From: Actinomadura rubteroloni
GTDB lineage: Bacteria > Actinomycetota > Actinomycetes > Streptosporangiales > Streptosporangiaceae
Direction: 5' to 3'
Length of the DNA stretch: 64,000 bases
Assembly: GCF_002911665.1 (NCBI RefSeq)
Contig: NZ_MTBP01000002.1
Location: 1,116,001 to 1,180,000 of the forward strand
The translations under genes and the position numbers were made by a program. Positions within the stretch are counted from its first letter, which is position 1, and each line of letters begins with the position of its first letter. The notes beneath the pieces were generated by a model. It made no database searches. It saw only the letters and a program-made list of their open reading frames with translations, and was not told where the DNA came from. Of the stretch, positions 46,891 through 54,520 are shown one piece after another.

Positions 46891-47862
46891 TCAGCTCTGC
46901 GCCCCGTTGATGCCCGGGGCGCCCAGCGATCCGCTCTCCACGCCCCACTTCTGGAGCAGCTTGGCGTAGGTGCCGTCGGCCTGGAGCGCCTTCAGCGCGC
47001 CGAGCAGCGCATCCTTGGTCGTCCCGAGGTCCTTGCCGACCGCGATGCCGTAGGGCGCGGTGTCATAGGTCGCGCCGGACACCTCGAACTGGCCGTTCGA
47101 CTGCTTGGCCGCGTAGTCGATCACCGGGGAGTCGGCGAGGACGGCGTCCGCGCGCCCGCTGGACAGCGCCAGGTTCGCCCCGTTCTGGTCGGGGTAGGGC
47201 AGCGCTACCGGGGCGGGCTTTCCGGCGTCCTTGCACTTCTTGGTGCGGGCGCCGGTGCCCTTGGCGGGGTCGATGACGTCCGACAGCTCGTCCAACTGGA
47301 CGGTGCCCTTCTCGACCGCGACCTTCTTCCCGCACAGCGACAGGTCGTCGGGCTTCAGCCCGGACGGGTTGGCCGCCTTCACCATCAGCGCCGACCCGGC
47401 CGTGAAGTAGGTGACGAAGTCGACCGTCTTCTCCCGGTCCTTGTTGTCGGTGAGCGACGACATGCCGAGCTGGTACGTTCCGGCCTTGATCCCGGGGATG
47501 ATCGCGTCGAAGCCCGCCTTCTGGAACGCGAACTCGACGCCGAGCTTCTTGCCGAGCGCCTTCCCGAGGTCCAGGTCCAGGCCGATGATCGTCTTGTTGT
47601 CCGCCGCGTAGAACTCGTTCGGCGCGTACGACGGGTCGGTGGCGACGGTCACCTTGCCCGCCGACGCGATGGACGCGGCGAGCTTGGCCTTGAGCGCCGG
47701 GTCCGGCTTGATCGCGGCGAAGACGTCCCCGACGTCCTTGCCGGGCGCCGTGGAACCGCCCTCGGTGCCGTCGTCGCCGCCGCAGGCCGACAGCGCGAGG
47801 GCGCCCGCCAGGACGAGGGACCCGACCGCAGCGGCGCGGCGGTGCAGAGAACCGGTCTTCAC
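46891..47862 (-). CDS. Amino-acid ABC transporter substrate-binding lipoprotein
   Basis: The 323-residue protein is an SBP_bac_3 family extracellular binding protein anchored by a lipobox (LAGALALSAC, cysteine near residue 25). The ligand-binding domain has VTVATDPSYAPNEFY, DLGKALGKKLGVEFAFQ and GFDAIIPGIKAGTYQLGMSS. Exact ligand unknown; the family binds glutamine, glutamate, arginine or histidine. The GTG at 47862 has GGAGGGA five bases ahead, and the frame upstream lacks signal-peptide character. Confidence 0.93.
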   Translation of the reverse strand: MKTGSLHRRAAAVGSLVLAGALALSACGGDDGTEGGSTAPGKDVGDVFAAIKPDPALKAKLAASIASAGKVTVATDPSYAPNEFYAADNKTIIGLDLDLGKALGKKLGVEFAFQKAGFDAIIPGIKAGTYQLGMSSLTDNKDREKTVDFVTYFTAGSALMVKAANPSGLKPDDLSLCGKKVAVEKGTVQLDELSDVIDPAKGTGARTKKCKDAGKPAPVALPYPDQNGANLALSSGRADAVLADSPVIDYAAKQSNGQFEVSGATYDTAPYGIAVGKDLGTTKDALLGALKALQADGTYAKLLQKWGVESGSLGAPGINGAQS

Positions 47863-48218
47863 AGGCTTCCCTCCAGGGGAGTACGTCGGATCGTGATACC
47901 CGAGGTCAGAGCGCATTTTTCCACTGCGAAAGTTTCGATCCGGTTAAACGGGGAGACACGATTCGGACACTGGGTGACCAAGGCGGCGTCCCGGACACCC
48001 GGTCGGGACGGGCCGCGACGACGGTGAGCAGCCCGTTCTGGACGGCGTCACGTGACGTCCACCACCCGTCCCGCCCCGGGGCGCCGCCACGCCCATGTGG
48101 CACAATCAGGTAACGGGTGACCCCCGTTACGTCGCGAGATGTCCCCGAGTGGTCGGCCACCAGACCATCACCACCGCGGCGGCATCGCAGAATTCCCATT
48201 TCTCTGACAGGGGTCGCT
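47863..48218. other. Divergent intergenic region, ABC operon and malic enzyme
   Basis: These 356 bases separate the ABC transporter operon (minus) and the malic enzyme gene (plus). The right part contains the promoter-overlapping inverted repeat at 48109-48129. No gene with supporting codon bias is seen. Confidence 0.6.
48100..48129 (+). promoter_or_regulatory. Inverted-repeat operator in malic enzyme leader
   Basis: GTAACGGG (48109-48116) and CCCGTTAC (48122-48129) are exact inverted copies around five bases. A -10-like CACAAT lies just upstream (48100-48105), so a bound regulator would cover the start of transcription. The repeat could also form an RNA hairpin. Confidence 0.5.
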
Positions 48219-49409
48219 GTGTCCGCTCAACCTCTCCCCACCGAACCGCACTCATTCGACGACGATCCGGCGTTCCGGCTGCACCGCGGCGGAAAGCTGG
48301 AGATGCGCTCCACCATCCCCGTCCGCGACGCCGACGACCTGTCGCTCGCCTACACGCCCGGCGTCGCCCGCGTCTGCACCGCGATCGCCGAGCGGCCCGA
48401 GCTGGCCTACGACTACACGTGGACGTCCAAGGTCGTCGCCGTCGTCACCGACGGGACCGCCGTGCTCGGCCTCGGGGACATCGGCCCGGCCGCGTCCATG
48501 CCGGTCATGGAGGGCAAGTCGCTGCTGTTCAAGGAGTTCGCCGGCGTCGACTCGGTGCCCATCGCGCTGAGCTGCACCGACACCGACGAGATCGTGGACA
48601 CGGTCATCCGGATGGCCCCGAGCTTCGGCGGCATCAACCTGGAGGACATCAGCGCCCCCCGGTGCTTCGAGATCGAGGACCGGCTGCGCGCCGCCCTCGA
48701 CATCCCCGTCTTCCACGACGACCAGCACGGCACCGCGATCGTCGCGCTCGCCGCGCTCCAGAGCGCCGCCCGGCTCGTCGGCCGTCCCCTGTCGGACCTG
48801 CGCGCGGTCGTGGCCGGCGCGGGCGCGTCCGGCATCGCCGTCTCCAAGATCCTCATCGAGGCGGGCATCGGCGACATCGCGCTGTCGGACAGCAAGGGCC
48901 TGATCTACGAGGGCCGCGACGGCCTCAACCCGATCAAGCAGCAGATCGCCGCGATCACCAACCGGTCGCTGCTCAAGGGCTCCACCGAGGAGGCGCTGCG
49001 CGGCGCGGACGTCTTCATCGGCCTGTCGGGCAGCACCGTCCAGGAGTCCTCGATCGCCACGATGAGCGACGACGCCATCGTGTTCGCGCTCTCCAACCCC
49101 ACCCCCGAGGTCCACCCCGAGGTGGCGCGGCGGCACGCCCGCGTCGTCGCGACGGGCCGCAGCGACTACCCGAACCAGATCAACAACGTGCTGGCGTTCC
49201 CGGGGATCTTCCGCGGCGCGCTGGACGTCCGCGCCCACTCGATCACCGAGGGCATGAAGCTCGCCGCCGCGTCGGCGCTGGCCGGCATCGTCGGCGAGGA
49301 CCTCTCCCCCGACTACGTCATCCCGAACCCGTTCGACGAGCGGGTCGCCCCGGCCGTGACCGCCGCCGTCGCGGCGCAGGCCCGCGCCGAGGGCGTCAAC
49401 CGGATCTGA
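48219..49409 (+). CDS. NAD(P)-dependent malic enzyme
   Basis: Malic enzyme decarboxylates malate to pyruvate. The 396-residue bacterial short form has AYTPGVARVC, VTDGTAVLGLGDIGPAASMP, the metal-binding VFHDDQHGTAIV and the cofactor loop VVAGAGASGIAVSKIL. Start is GTG at 48219 with AGGGG ahead; an in-frame ATG at 48117 would add 34 residues with no conservation. It is monocistronic, with a hairpin terminator. Confidence 0.94.
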   Translation: MSAQPLPTEPHSFDDDPAFRLHRGGKLEMRSTIPVRDADDLSLAYTPGVARVCTAIAERPELAYDYTWTSKVVAVVTDGTAVLGLGDIGPAASMPVMEGKSLLFKEFAGVDSVPIALSCTDTDEIVDTVIRMAPSFGGINLEDISAPRCFEIEDRLRAALDIPVFHDDQHGTAIVALAALQSAARLVGRPLSDLRAVVAGAGASGIAVSKILIEAGIGDIALSDSKGLIYEGRDGLNPIKQQIAAITNRSLLKGSTEEALRGADVFIGLSGSTVQESSIATMSDDAIVFALSNPTPEVHPEVARRHARVVATGRSDYPNQINNVLAFPGIFRGALDVRAHSITEGMKLAAASALAGIVGEDLSPDYVIPNPFDERVAPAVTAAVAAQARAEGVNRI

Positions 49410-49418
49410 GGCACCGCG

Positions 49419-49446
49419 CCCGCGTCCCCGGCTCCGGGGGCGCGGG
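49419..49446. terminator. Terminator after malic enzyme
   Basis: CCCGCGTCCCCG (49419-49430) and CGGGGGCGCGGG (49435-49446) form a 12-base stem with one G-T pair and a GCTC loop, 10 bases after the malic enzyme stop and before the convergent sodX stop. Confidence 0.75.
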
Positions 49447-49459
49447 TCCACCGCCGGGT

Positions 49460-49816
49460 TCACCGCCGGGCGCGGCGCAGCAGCCCCACCCGGCGCAGCG
49501 GACGGTAGCGGGCCACCGCGCGGCCCAGCACCCGGCCGTCCGGGACGGCGCCGAAGTCCCAGCTGTCTCGGCGGCCGGGCGCGTCCTGGTTGTCGCTCTC
49601 CAGCCACCAGCCGTCGCCGTCGCGGAACGTGGCGCGCTTCACGATGACGGTCTCCGGGTCGTCCGGCCGCCGCGCGACGACGAGGTCGCCGGCCGCCACG
49701 TCCCCGCCGGACAGGACGACGAGCCGGTCCCCGGGACGCAGCGCGGGCAGCATCGAGGCGCCCGTGACCTCGGCGCGGATCAGCGCCCGCCCCTTGATGA
49801 TCTTTGCCCAGTCCAT
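49460..49816 (-). CDS. sodX: Nickel-SOD maturation signal peptidase-like protease SodX
   Basis: The 118-residue protein is a small S24/S26-type serine protease: the catalytic serine is S21 in VTGASMLPALRPGDRLV and the general-base lysine about K60 in VIVKRATF. Proteins of this type adjoin sodN and remove its leader peptide to expose the N-terminal histidine. It has no membrane helix, unlike signal peptidase I. It is divergent from sodN across 150 bases, a conserved arrangement. Confidence 0.9.
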   Translation of the reverse strand: MDWAKIIKGRALIRAEVTGASMLPALRPGDRLVVLSGGDVAAGDLVVARRPDDPETVIVKRATFRDGDGWWLESDNQDAPGRRDSWDFGAVPDGRVLGRAVARYRPLRRVGLLRRARR

Positions 49817-49966
49817 GGCCGTCCCCCCGCATAAGCGCCGCCGCAGCGGTCAGAAAGCGGGCAGGGCTTAGGCCGAAATACCGAGCGCCCTGGGCGATCC
49901 CGCCCGGTCTCATCAGAGTAGTGTCGGTGCCCTGAGCATGATCCGTTACAAGGAAGGGAAGCACAG

Positions 49967-50368
49967 GTGTTCGTCAGCCTTCTGCGCCGCAGGACCACGG
50001 TCTCCGCGCACTGTGACCTGCCGTGCGGCGTCTACGACCCGGCGCAGGCCCGTATCGAGGCCGAGTCGGTCAAGGCGATCATCGAGAAGTACAACGCGAA
50101 CGAGGACCCGGCGTTCCGGACCCGCGCGATCGTGATCAAGGAGCAGCGCTCCAACCTCGTCAAGGAGCACCTGTGGGTGTTGTGGACGGACTACTTCAAG
50201 CCGCCGCACTTCGAGAAGTACCCGCAGCTCCACACGCTCTTCAACGAGGCGACCAAGCTCGCGGGCGCGGCCGGCACGAAGGGCGGCCTGGACGTCAAGG
50301 TCGCCGACGACCTGCTCGCGCGGATCGCCGAGATCGACAAGATTTTCTGGGAGACCAAGCAGGCCTGA
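49967..50368 (+). CDS. sodN: Nickel superoxide dismutase
   Basis: The 133-residue precursor has a 14-residue leader followed by HCDLPCGVYDP, the nickel hook. After cleavage before H15, the new N-terminal histidine, C16 and C20 bind nickel. The rest (four-helix bundle; VKEHLWVLWTDYFKPPH) is fully conserved. It dismutates superoxide in the cytoplasm. The GTG at 49967 has GGAAGGGAA ahead. Expression normally depends on nickel through Nur, but I could not identify a Nur box in the promoter. Confidence 0.97.
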   Translation: MFVSLLRRRTTVSAHCDLPCGVYDPAQARIEAESVKAIIEKYNANEDPAFRTRAIVIKEQRSNLVKEHLWVLWTDYFKPPHFEKYPQLHTLFNEATKLAGAAGTKGGLDVKVADDLLARIAEIDKIFWETKQA

Positions 50369-50387
50369 GCCTGTGATCTCCTGAGCC

Positions 50388-50422
50388 CGAAGGCCCGCTC
50401 CCGCTCCGGGGGCGGGCCTTCG
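50388..50422 (+). terminator. Terminator after sodN
   Basis: CGAAGGCCCGC (50388-50398) and GCGGGCCTTCG (50412-50422) form a perfect 11-base stem 19 bases after the sodN stop. Confidence 0.75.
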
Positions 50423-50478
50423 CGGTTCGCCCCGGGCGGCCGTGACGCAGCGTGCGGATTCGCGGATAACCTCGGAGC

Positions 50479-50958
50479 ATGATCCGCGAGGCCACCCCGG
50501 ACGACGTGCCGCTCGTCCTGCGGCTCGTCCACGAGCTCGCCGCCTACGAGCGCGCCCCGCACGAGGTGCGGGCCACCGAGGACGACCTGCGCGCCCAGTT
50601 GTTCGGCCCGGACGCGGCGGCGTCCGCGCTGATCGCCGAGCAGGACGGCGAGCCGGTCGGCTTCGCGGTGTGGTTCCGGACGTTCTCGACCTGGCTCGGC
50701 CGTCCGGGCATCCATCTGGAGGACCTGTTCGTCCGTCCGGAGGCGCGCGGCGGCGGGCACGGCCGGGCGCTGCTGCTGGAGCTGGCGCGGATCGCCGTCG
50801 CGCGCGGCTACGGCCGGGTCGAGTGGTCGGTGCTGGACTGGAACGCTCCGGCGATCGGCTTCTACGAGTCGCTCGGCGCGCGTCCGCAGGACGAGTGGAC
50901 CGTCTACCGGCTGACCGGCGACGCGCTGCGGGACGCGGCCGGAGCCCAGAGTTCATGA
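50479..50958 (+). CDS. GNAT family N-acetyltransferase
   Basis: The 159-residue protein is a GNAT acetyltransferase with the acetyl-CoA loop VRPEARGGGHGRALLLELAR and the C-terminal LDWNAPAIGFYESLGA. The sequence pattern (LVHELAAYERAPHEV, LEDLFVRPEARG) resembles the diamine (spermidine/spermine) acetyltransferase-like group, so a small amine substrate is plausible. It is monocistronic between sodN and the sigma factor operon. Confidence 0.88.
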   Translation: MIREATPDDVPLVLRLVHELAAYERAPHEVRATEDDLRAQLFGPDAAASALIAEQDGEPVGFAVWFRTFSTWLGRPGIHLEDLFVRPEARGGGHGRALLLELARIAVARGYGRVEWSVLDWNAPAIGFYESLGARPQDEWTVYRLTGDALRDAAGAQSS

Positions 50959-51098
50959 TCACCTACGCACCGGGCGAACCGGACACCGATGCTCACCGCA
51001 CGACGGAAGATCACCCGGAACCTCACGCGCGGCGATGCTCGCCGAGGTCGTGATTAGCGGTAGTTTCGGAGACAGCGGACCATCCCACGAGGAGTGAC

Positions 51099-51527
51099 GT
51101 GACCGAGGAAACCGCCGCGATGGCGGCCAGTACGGAGGATTCCGTGCGTGACGTCGTGACGGTGAAGCTCCCGGCCGCGGGCGCGTACCTGTCGGTGCTG
51201 CGCACCGCGACGGCCGGGCTCGCCGCCCGGCTCGACTTCACGCTGGACGAGATCGAGGACCTGCGGATCGCGGTCGACGAGGCGTGCGCGATGCTGCTTC
51301 CACAGGCCGTGCCGGGCACCGATCTGACCTGCGAGTTCGAGCTGACCGACGAGGCCATGAGCATCGCCGTGTCGGTGCTCACGGTGGACGGCGCCGTCCC
51401 GAGCCGCGACACGTTCGCCTGGACGGTGCTGTCGTCGCTCGCCGGCGAGGTGGACGCGAAGGCGGCCGCGGACGACCGGGTGATCGTCACGTTGCAGAAG
51501 CGCCGGTCGGGGGGCCTGGCCCTGTGA
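51099..51527 (+). CDS. rsbW: Anti-sigma factor, RsbW/UsfX-like
   Basis: The 142-residue protein is a GHKL-type anti-sigma factor. It has FTLDEIEDLRIAVDEACAML, the N-box region, but no obvious glycine-rich ATP-lid motif, like mycobacterial UsfX. It overlaps the sigma factor gene as GTGA, so it should hold the following SigF-type factor inactive until released by an anti-anti-sigma factor; none is encoded in the window. Start is GTG at 51099. Confidence 0.88.
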   Translation: MTEETAAMAASTEDSVRDVVTVKLPAAGAYLSVLRTATAGLAARLDFTLDEIEDLRIAVDEACAMLLPQAVPGTDLTCEFELTDEAMSIAVSVLTVDGAVPSRDTFAWTVLSSLAGEVDAKAAADDRVIVTLQKRRSGGLAL

Positions 51528-52342
51528 CGGAGAAGACGACGGTGGCCGGGGACAGCACCGGCAACGAGCGTTCCGACAGCGCGGTCCCCGACCGCGCCCG
51601 CGCCCGGGCGATGTTCGAGCGGCTCGCCGAGCTGCCCGACGGCGACCCCGAGCGCCAGCGCATCCGCGACCAGCTCGTCGAGCTGCACCTGCCGCTCGTG
51701 GAGTACCTGGCGCGGCGGTTCCGCAACCGCGGCGAGTGGCTGGACGACCTGATCCAGGTCGCGACGATCGGGCTGATCAAGTCGATCGACCGGTTCGACC
51801 TCGGCCGCGGGGTGGAGTTCTCCACCTACGCGACGCCGACGATCGTCGGGGAGATCAAGCGGCACTTCCGCGACAAGGGCTGGGCGGTGCGCGTGCCGCG
51901 CCGCCTCCAGGAGCTGAAGCTGTCGCTGACGAAGGCGATCAGCGACCTCGCCCAGCGGGAGGGCCGCGCGCCGACGGTCAGCGAGCTGGCCGCGCACCTG
52001 CAGATGACCGAGGAGGAGGTGCTGGAGGGCCTGGAGTCCGCCAACGCCTACTCCACGGTCTCGCTGGACGCGCCCGACTCCGGCGACGAGGACGCGCCCG
52101 CCGTGGCGGACTCGCTCGGCATGATCGACGAGTCGCTGGAGGGCGTGGAGTACCGGGAGTCGCTGAAGCCGCTGCTGGAGAAGCTCCCGGCGCGGGAGAA
52201 GCGGATCCTGCTGCTGCGGTTCTTCGGGAACATGACGCAGTCGCAGATCGCCGCGGAACTGGGCATCTCGCAGATGCACGTGTCGCGGCTGCTGGCACGG
52301 ACGCTGGCGCAGCTCCGCGACGGGCTGACGGCCGACGAGTAG
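51524..52342 (+). CDS. sigF: RNA polymerase sigma factor, SigF/SigB family
   Basis: The 272-residue sigma factor has region 2 (LVEYLARRFRNRGEWLDDLI, QVATIGLIKSIDRFD, FSTYATPTIVGEIKRHFRDK), region 3 (RVPRRLQELKLSLTKAI) and region 4 with the helix-turn-helix SQIAAELGISQMHVSRLL. It is of the SigB/SigF/SigG group that controls stress and differentiation. The frame is open upstream inside rsbW, but GTG at 51524 is the coupled start. Confidence 0.93.
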   Translation: MTEKTTVAGDSTGNERSDSAVPDRARARAMFERLAELPDGDPERQRIRDQLVELHLPLVEYLARRFRNRGEWLDDLIQVATIGLIKSIDRFDLGRGVEFSTYATPTIVGEIKRHFRDKGWAVRVPRRLQELKLSLTKAISDLAQREGRAPTVSELAAHLQMTEEEVLEGLESANAYSTVSLDAPDSGDEDAPAVADSLGMIDESLEGVEYRESLKPLLEKLPAREKRILLLRFFGNMTQSQIAAELGISQMHVSRLLARTLAQLRDGLTADE

Positions 52343-52346
52343 TCGC

Positions 52347-52379
52347 GGACGGGCAGCGCGGACCTTGCGGTGCCCGTCC
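52347..52379. terminator. Terminator after sigF
   Basis: GGACGGGCA (52347-52355) and TGCCCGTCC (52371-52379) form a 9-base stem between the convergent sigF and membrane-protein stops. Confidence 0.65.
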
Positions 52380-52384
52380 CGTCG

Positions 52385-52798
52385 TCAGGAGTCGGTTCCG
52401 GCGGGCTCGCGGTCGTCGTCGGCCTCGCGGGCGAGCCAGGCGGTGTTGGCCGGGCTGAGCAGCGCGACGAGCGCGGCGAGCGCGACGGCGCCGAGCGGGA
52501 GCGCGATCTCCGGCCGTCCGCTCTGCCACAGCGACCAGGCGACGGGCAGCGCGAAGAGCTGGGTGAGGACGCCGGGGGCGCGGCTGCGGGCGTCGCCGAG
52601 CAGGATCCCGCGCGCGACGGCGAGCATGGCGACGCCGCCGATCAGCGCGAGGACGGTGACGCCGACGGCGCTCACGGGGTCGACCGGGCTGCCGACGGCG
52701 GTCTCGACGCCGACGAACACGCCGATCCCGGTGGCCGTGAGCCCTTCGACGGCTTCGAGCGCGGCGGCGGCGTGGGCGAGGGCGGGTCGCTGGGACAC
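52385..52798 (-). CDS. Small integral membrane protein of unknown function
   Basis: The 137-residue protein has about four hydrophobic segments (GIGVFVGVETAV, VTVLALIGGVAMLAVARG, LTQLFALPVAWSLW, LPLGAVALAALVALLS) and a short charged tail. I do not recognise a named family beyond actinobacterial integral membrane proteins of this size. The GTG at 52798 is used as start; the ribosome site is weak. It is divergent from the diacylglycerol kinase gene. Confidence 0.8.
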   Translation of the reverse strand: MSQRPALAHAAAALEAVEGLTATGIGVFVGVETAVGSPVDPVSAVGVTVLALIGGVAMLAVARGILLGDARSRAPGVLTQLFALPVAWSLWQSGRPEIALPLGAVALAALVALLSPANTAWLAREADDDREPAGTDS

Positions 52799-52918
52799 AT
52801 CCGAAACCCTACTCGTCCGGTCCGGGTGGGGCCGACCGGGGAACGCGATGACGCCTTCGGCACGTTCCAAGCCGGGTTGTCGGTTCGGCGCACGGAGCGC
52901 GGTGGATAACCTGGCGCC

Positions 52919-53860
52919 GTGCGCGCCATGCTGATCGCCAATCCGAAGGCGACCTCCACCTCGCGGCAGGCCCGGGACACACTCGTCCGGGCGTTCGCCG
53001 GCGATCTCGACCTCGTCCTCGCCGAGACCGCGCACCGGGGGCACGCGACGGAGCTGGCGCGGGACGCGGCGCGCGACGGGTTCGACGTCGTGATCGCGCT
53101 CGGCGGCGACGGGACGGTCAACGAGACCGTCAACGGACTGCTCACCGACGGCCCGGACCTGAAGCTGCCCGCGCTGGCGGTGCTGCCGTCGGGCAGCGCG
53201 AACGTCTTCGCACGGGCGCTCGGGCTGCCGGGCGACCCGGTGGGCGCGACACGGCACGTCCTCGCGGCGCTGCGGGCGGGACGGCACCGGACGGTCGGGC
53301 TCGGCGCGGCGTCCCTCCCCGACGGCACCGAGCGCTATTTCACCTTCTGCGCGGGCGTCGGCCTGGACGCCGAGGTCGTGCGGGAGGTCGAGCGGCTGCG
53401 GCTGGCCGGCGCGAAGGCGGACCCGTCACTCTATGTGCGCGCCGCCGTGCGCCAATTCTTCGCCGGAACGGATCGGCGCCGCCCCGCGCTGACGGTCGAG
53501 GCGCCGGGCGCCGCGCCGATTTCCGGGGTCTTTCTCGTGTTCGTTTCCAACACCGCGCCGTGGACTTTCCTCGGCCCGCTTCCGCTCAATCCGAGCCCGC
53601 GCGCGAACTTCGCGCTCGGCCTGGACGTGTTCGGAACGCGTTCGCTGAGCGCCGGGACGGTGCTCTCGGCGTTCGCGAAGATGCTCGTCGCGCGGTCGCG
53701 GCCGATGGGCGGGCGGCACATCGTGAACGTGCACGACGCCGAGCACGTCACGCTGCGGGCGACGCGTCCGGTGGCGTTCGAGTTGGACGGCGACTACCTG
53801 GGCGAACACGCGACGATCACGTTCCGCGCCGTGCCGAAAGCCGTGCGGATCGTCATATGA
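52919..53860 (+). CDS. Diacylglycerol/lipid kinase
   Basis: This 313-residue DAGK-catalytic (LCB5-like) kinase has NPKATSTSRQARD at the N-terminus, the nucleotide motif ALGGDGTVNETVNGL and VLPSGSANVFARALGL, and a beta-rich C-terminal domain with TFCAGVGLDAEVV. It phosphorylates diacylglycerol or a related lipid at the membrane face. Length is usual. Start is GTG at 52919, with a weak ribosome site. Confidence 0.93.
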   Translation: MRAMLIANPKATSTSRQARDTLVRAFAGDLDLVLAETAHRGHATELARDAARDGFDVVIALGGDGTVNETVNGLLTDGPDLKLPALAVLPSGSANVFARALGLPGDPVGATRHVLAALRAGRHRTVGLGAASLPDGTERYFTFCAGVGLDAEVVREVERLRLAGAKADPSLYVRAAVRQFFAGTDRRRPALTVEAPGAAPISGVFLVFVSNTAPWTFLGPLPLNPSPRANFALGLDVFGTRSLSAGTVLSAFAKMLVARSRPMGGRHIVNVHDAEHVTLRATRPVAFELDGDYLGEHATITFRAVPKAVRIVI

Positions 53861-53908
53861 GGCTGGTCACAGCGTCCGTTAACAGGAAAGCAACCGCCCG
53901 GACCCACT

Positions 53909-53926
53909 GATGTGACACATCCGACA
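53909..53926. promoter_or_regulatory. Degenerate CRP-like site upstream of whiB1
   Basis: TGTGACACATCCGACA (53911-53926) matches the TGTGA-N6-TCACA consensus at eight of ten positions, and GATGTGACACATC (53909-53921) is itself a 13-base palindrome. It is about 230 bases ahead of whiB1. Confidence 0.4.
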
Positions 53927-53936
53927 TCCATACCTT

Positions 53937-53950
53937 GAGAAACGTTTCTC
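53937..53950. promoter_or_regulatory. 14-base perfect palindrome upstream of whiB1
   Basis: GAGAAACGTTTCTC is a perfect palindrome and AT-richer than the surroundings, typical of a dimeric repressor site. No consensus I know fits exactly. Confidence 0.5.
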
Positions 53951-54096
53951 GGAGGTCTTGCGTCGTCCTGCGCGGCCCTGACACGCTCAAAGTGCGTTCT
54001 CCGCCGGGGTCGCAACGCTGCCGCCCCGAGCACGGCCGGAACGCCGCCGAACAATCCACCTGACCAAACTTTTTGCGTCTCGGGGTGTTCGCGACA

Positions 54097-54112
54097 TGTG
54101 AAACCGTTCACA
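54097..54112. promoter_or_regulatory. Perfect CRP box upstream of whiB1
   Basis: TGTGAAACCGTTCACA is an exact match to TGTGA-N6-TCACA, the site of CRP-family regulators. It lies 41 bases before the whiB1 ATG. In Mycobacterium tuberculosis whiB1 is controlled by CRP (Rv3676) and cAMP. Confidence 0.8.
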
Positions 54113-54153
54113 AGTTGAGTGTCTTCCACCACCGCGACGAAGGAGTGGACCGC

Positions 54154-54414
54154 ATGGACTGGCGCCACCGCGCTGCCTGCCGTGACGTGGACCCCGAGCT
54201 TTTCTTCCCGATCGGGAACACCGGGCCCGCGCTCCTGCAGATCGAAGAGGCCAAGCAGGTTTGCCGCCGCTGCGACGTGACCGACGCGTGCCTGCGCTGG
54301 GCACTCGAATCCGGCCAGGACGCCGGCGTCTGGGGCGGGATGGGCGAGGACGAGCGCCGCGCCGTCAAGCGCCGCGCCGCCCGTGCCCGCGCCCGCGCGA
54401 ACGCGGGTCTCTGA
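54154..54414 (+). CDS. whiB1: WhiB-family 4Fe-4S regulator, WhiB1-like
   Basis: The 86-residue Wbl protein has the four cluster-binding cysteines C9, C37, C40 and C46, the GVWGG turn at 58-62 and a basic C-terminus (AVKRRAARARAR). The sequence MDWRHRAACRDVDPELFFPI and the pdtaS neighbour identify the WhiB1/WblE group, an essential nitric-oxide-sensitive partner of the primary sigma factor. AAGGAG sits eight bases ahead of the ATG; the longer open frame upstream includes the promoter. Confidence 0.95.
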   Translation: MDWRHRAACRDVDPELFFPIGNTGPALLQIEEAKQVCRRCDVTDACLRWALESGQDAGVWGGMGEDERRAVKRRAARARARANAGL

Positions 54415-54483
54415 CACCAGCCGATTGTTCCGGCGCGGCCTCCGAACCATTCGGCCGGAGAGCGCGACGCCGGCAGTACCGAA

Positions 54484-54520
54484 GAACGCCCGTGGGCAAT
54501 CCACGGGCGTTCGGCATTTT
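54484..54520 (+). terminator. Terminator after whiB1
   Basis: GAACGCCCGTGG (54484-54495) and CCACGGGCGTTC (54501-54512) form a perfect 12-base stem with a five-base loop, followed by TTTT at 54517-54520: one of the few terminators here with a U tract. Confidence 0.9.

Noticed and set aside
49817-49966. Nur-type nickel operator between sodX and sodN
   Set aside because: Expected from Streptomyces, but I could not see a convincing TTGCAA-N5-TTGCAA-like site, so it is not claimed.
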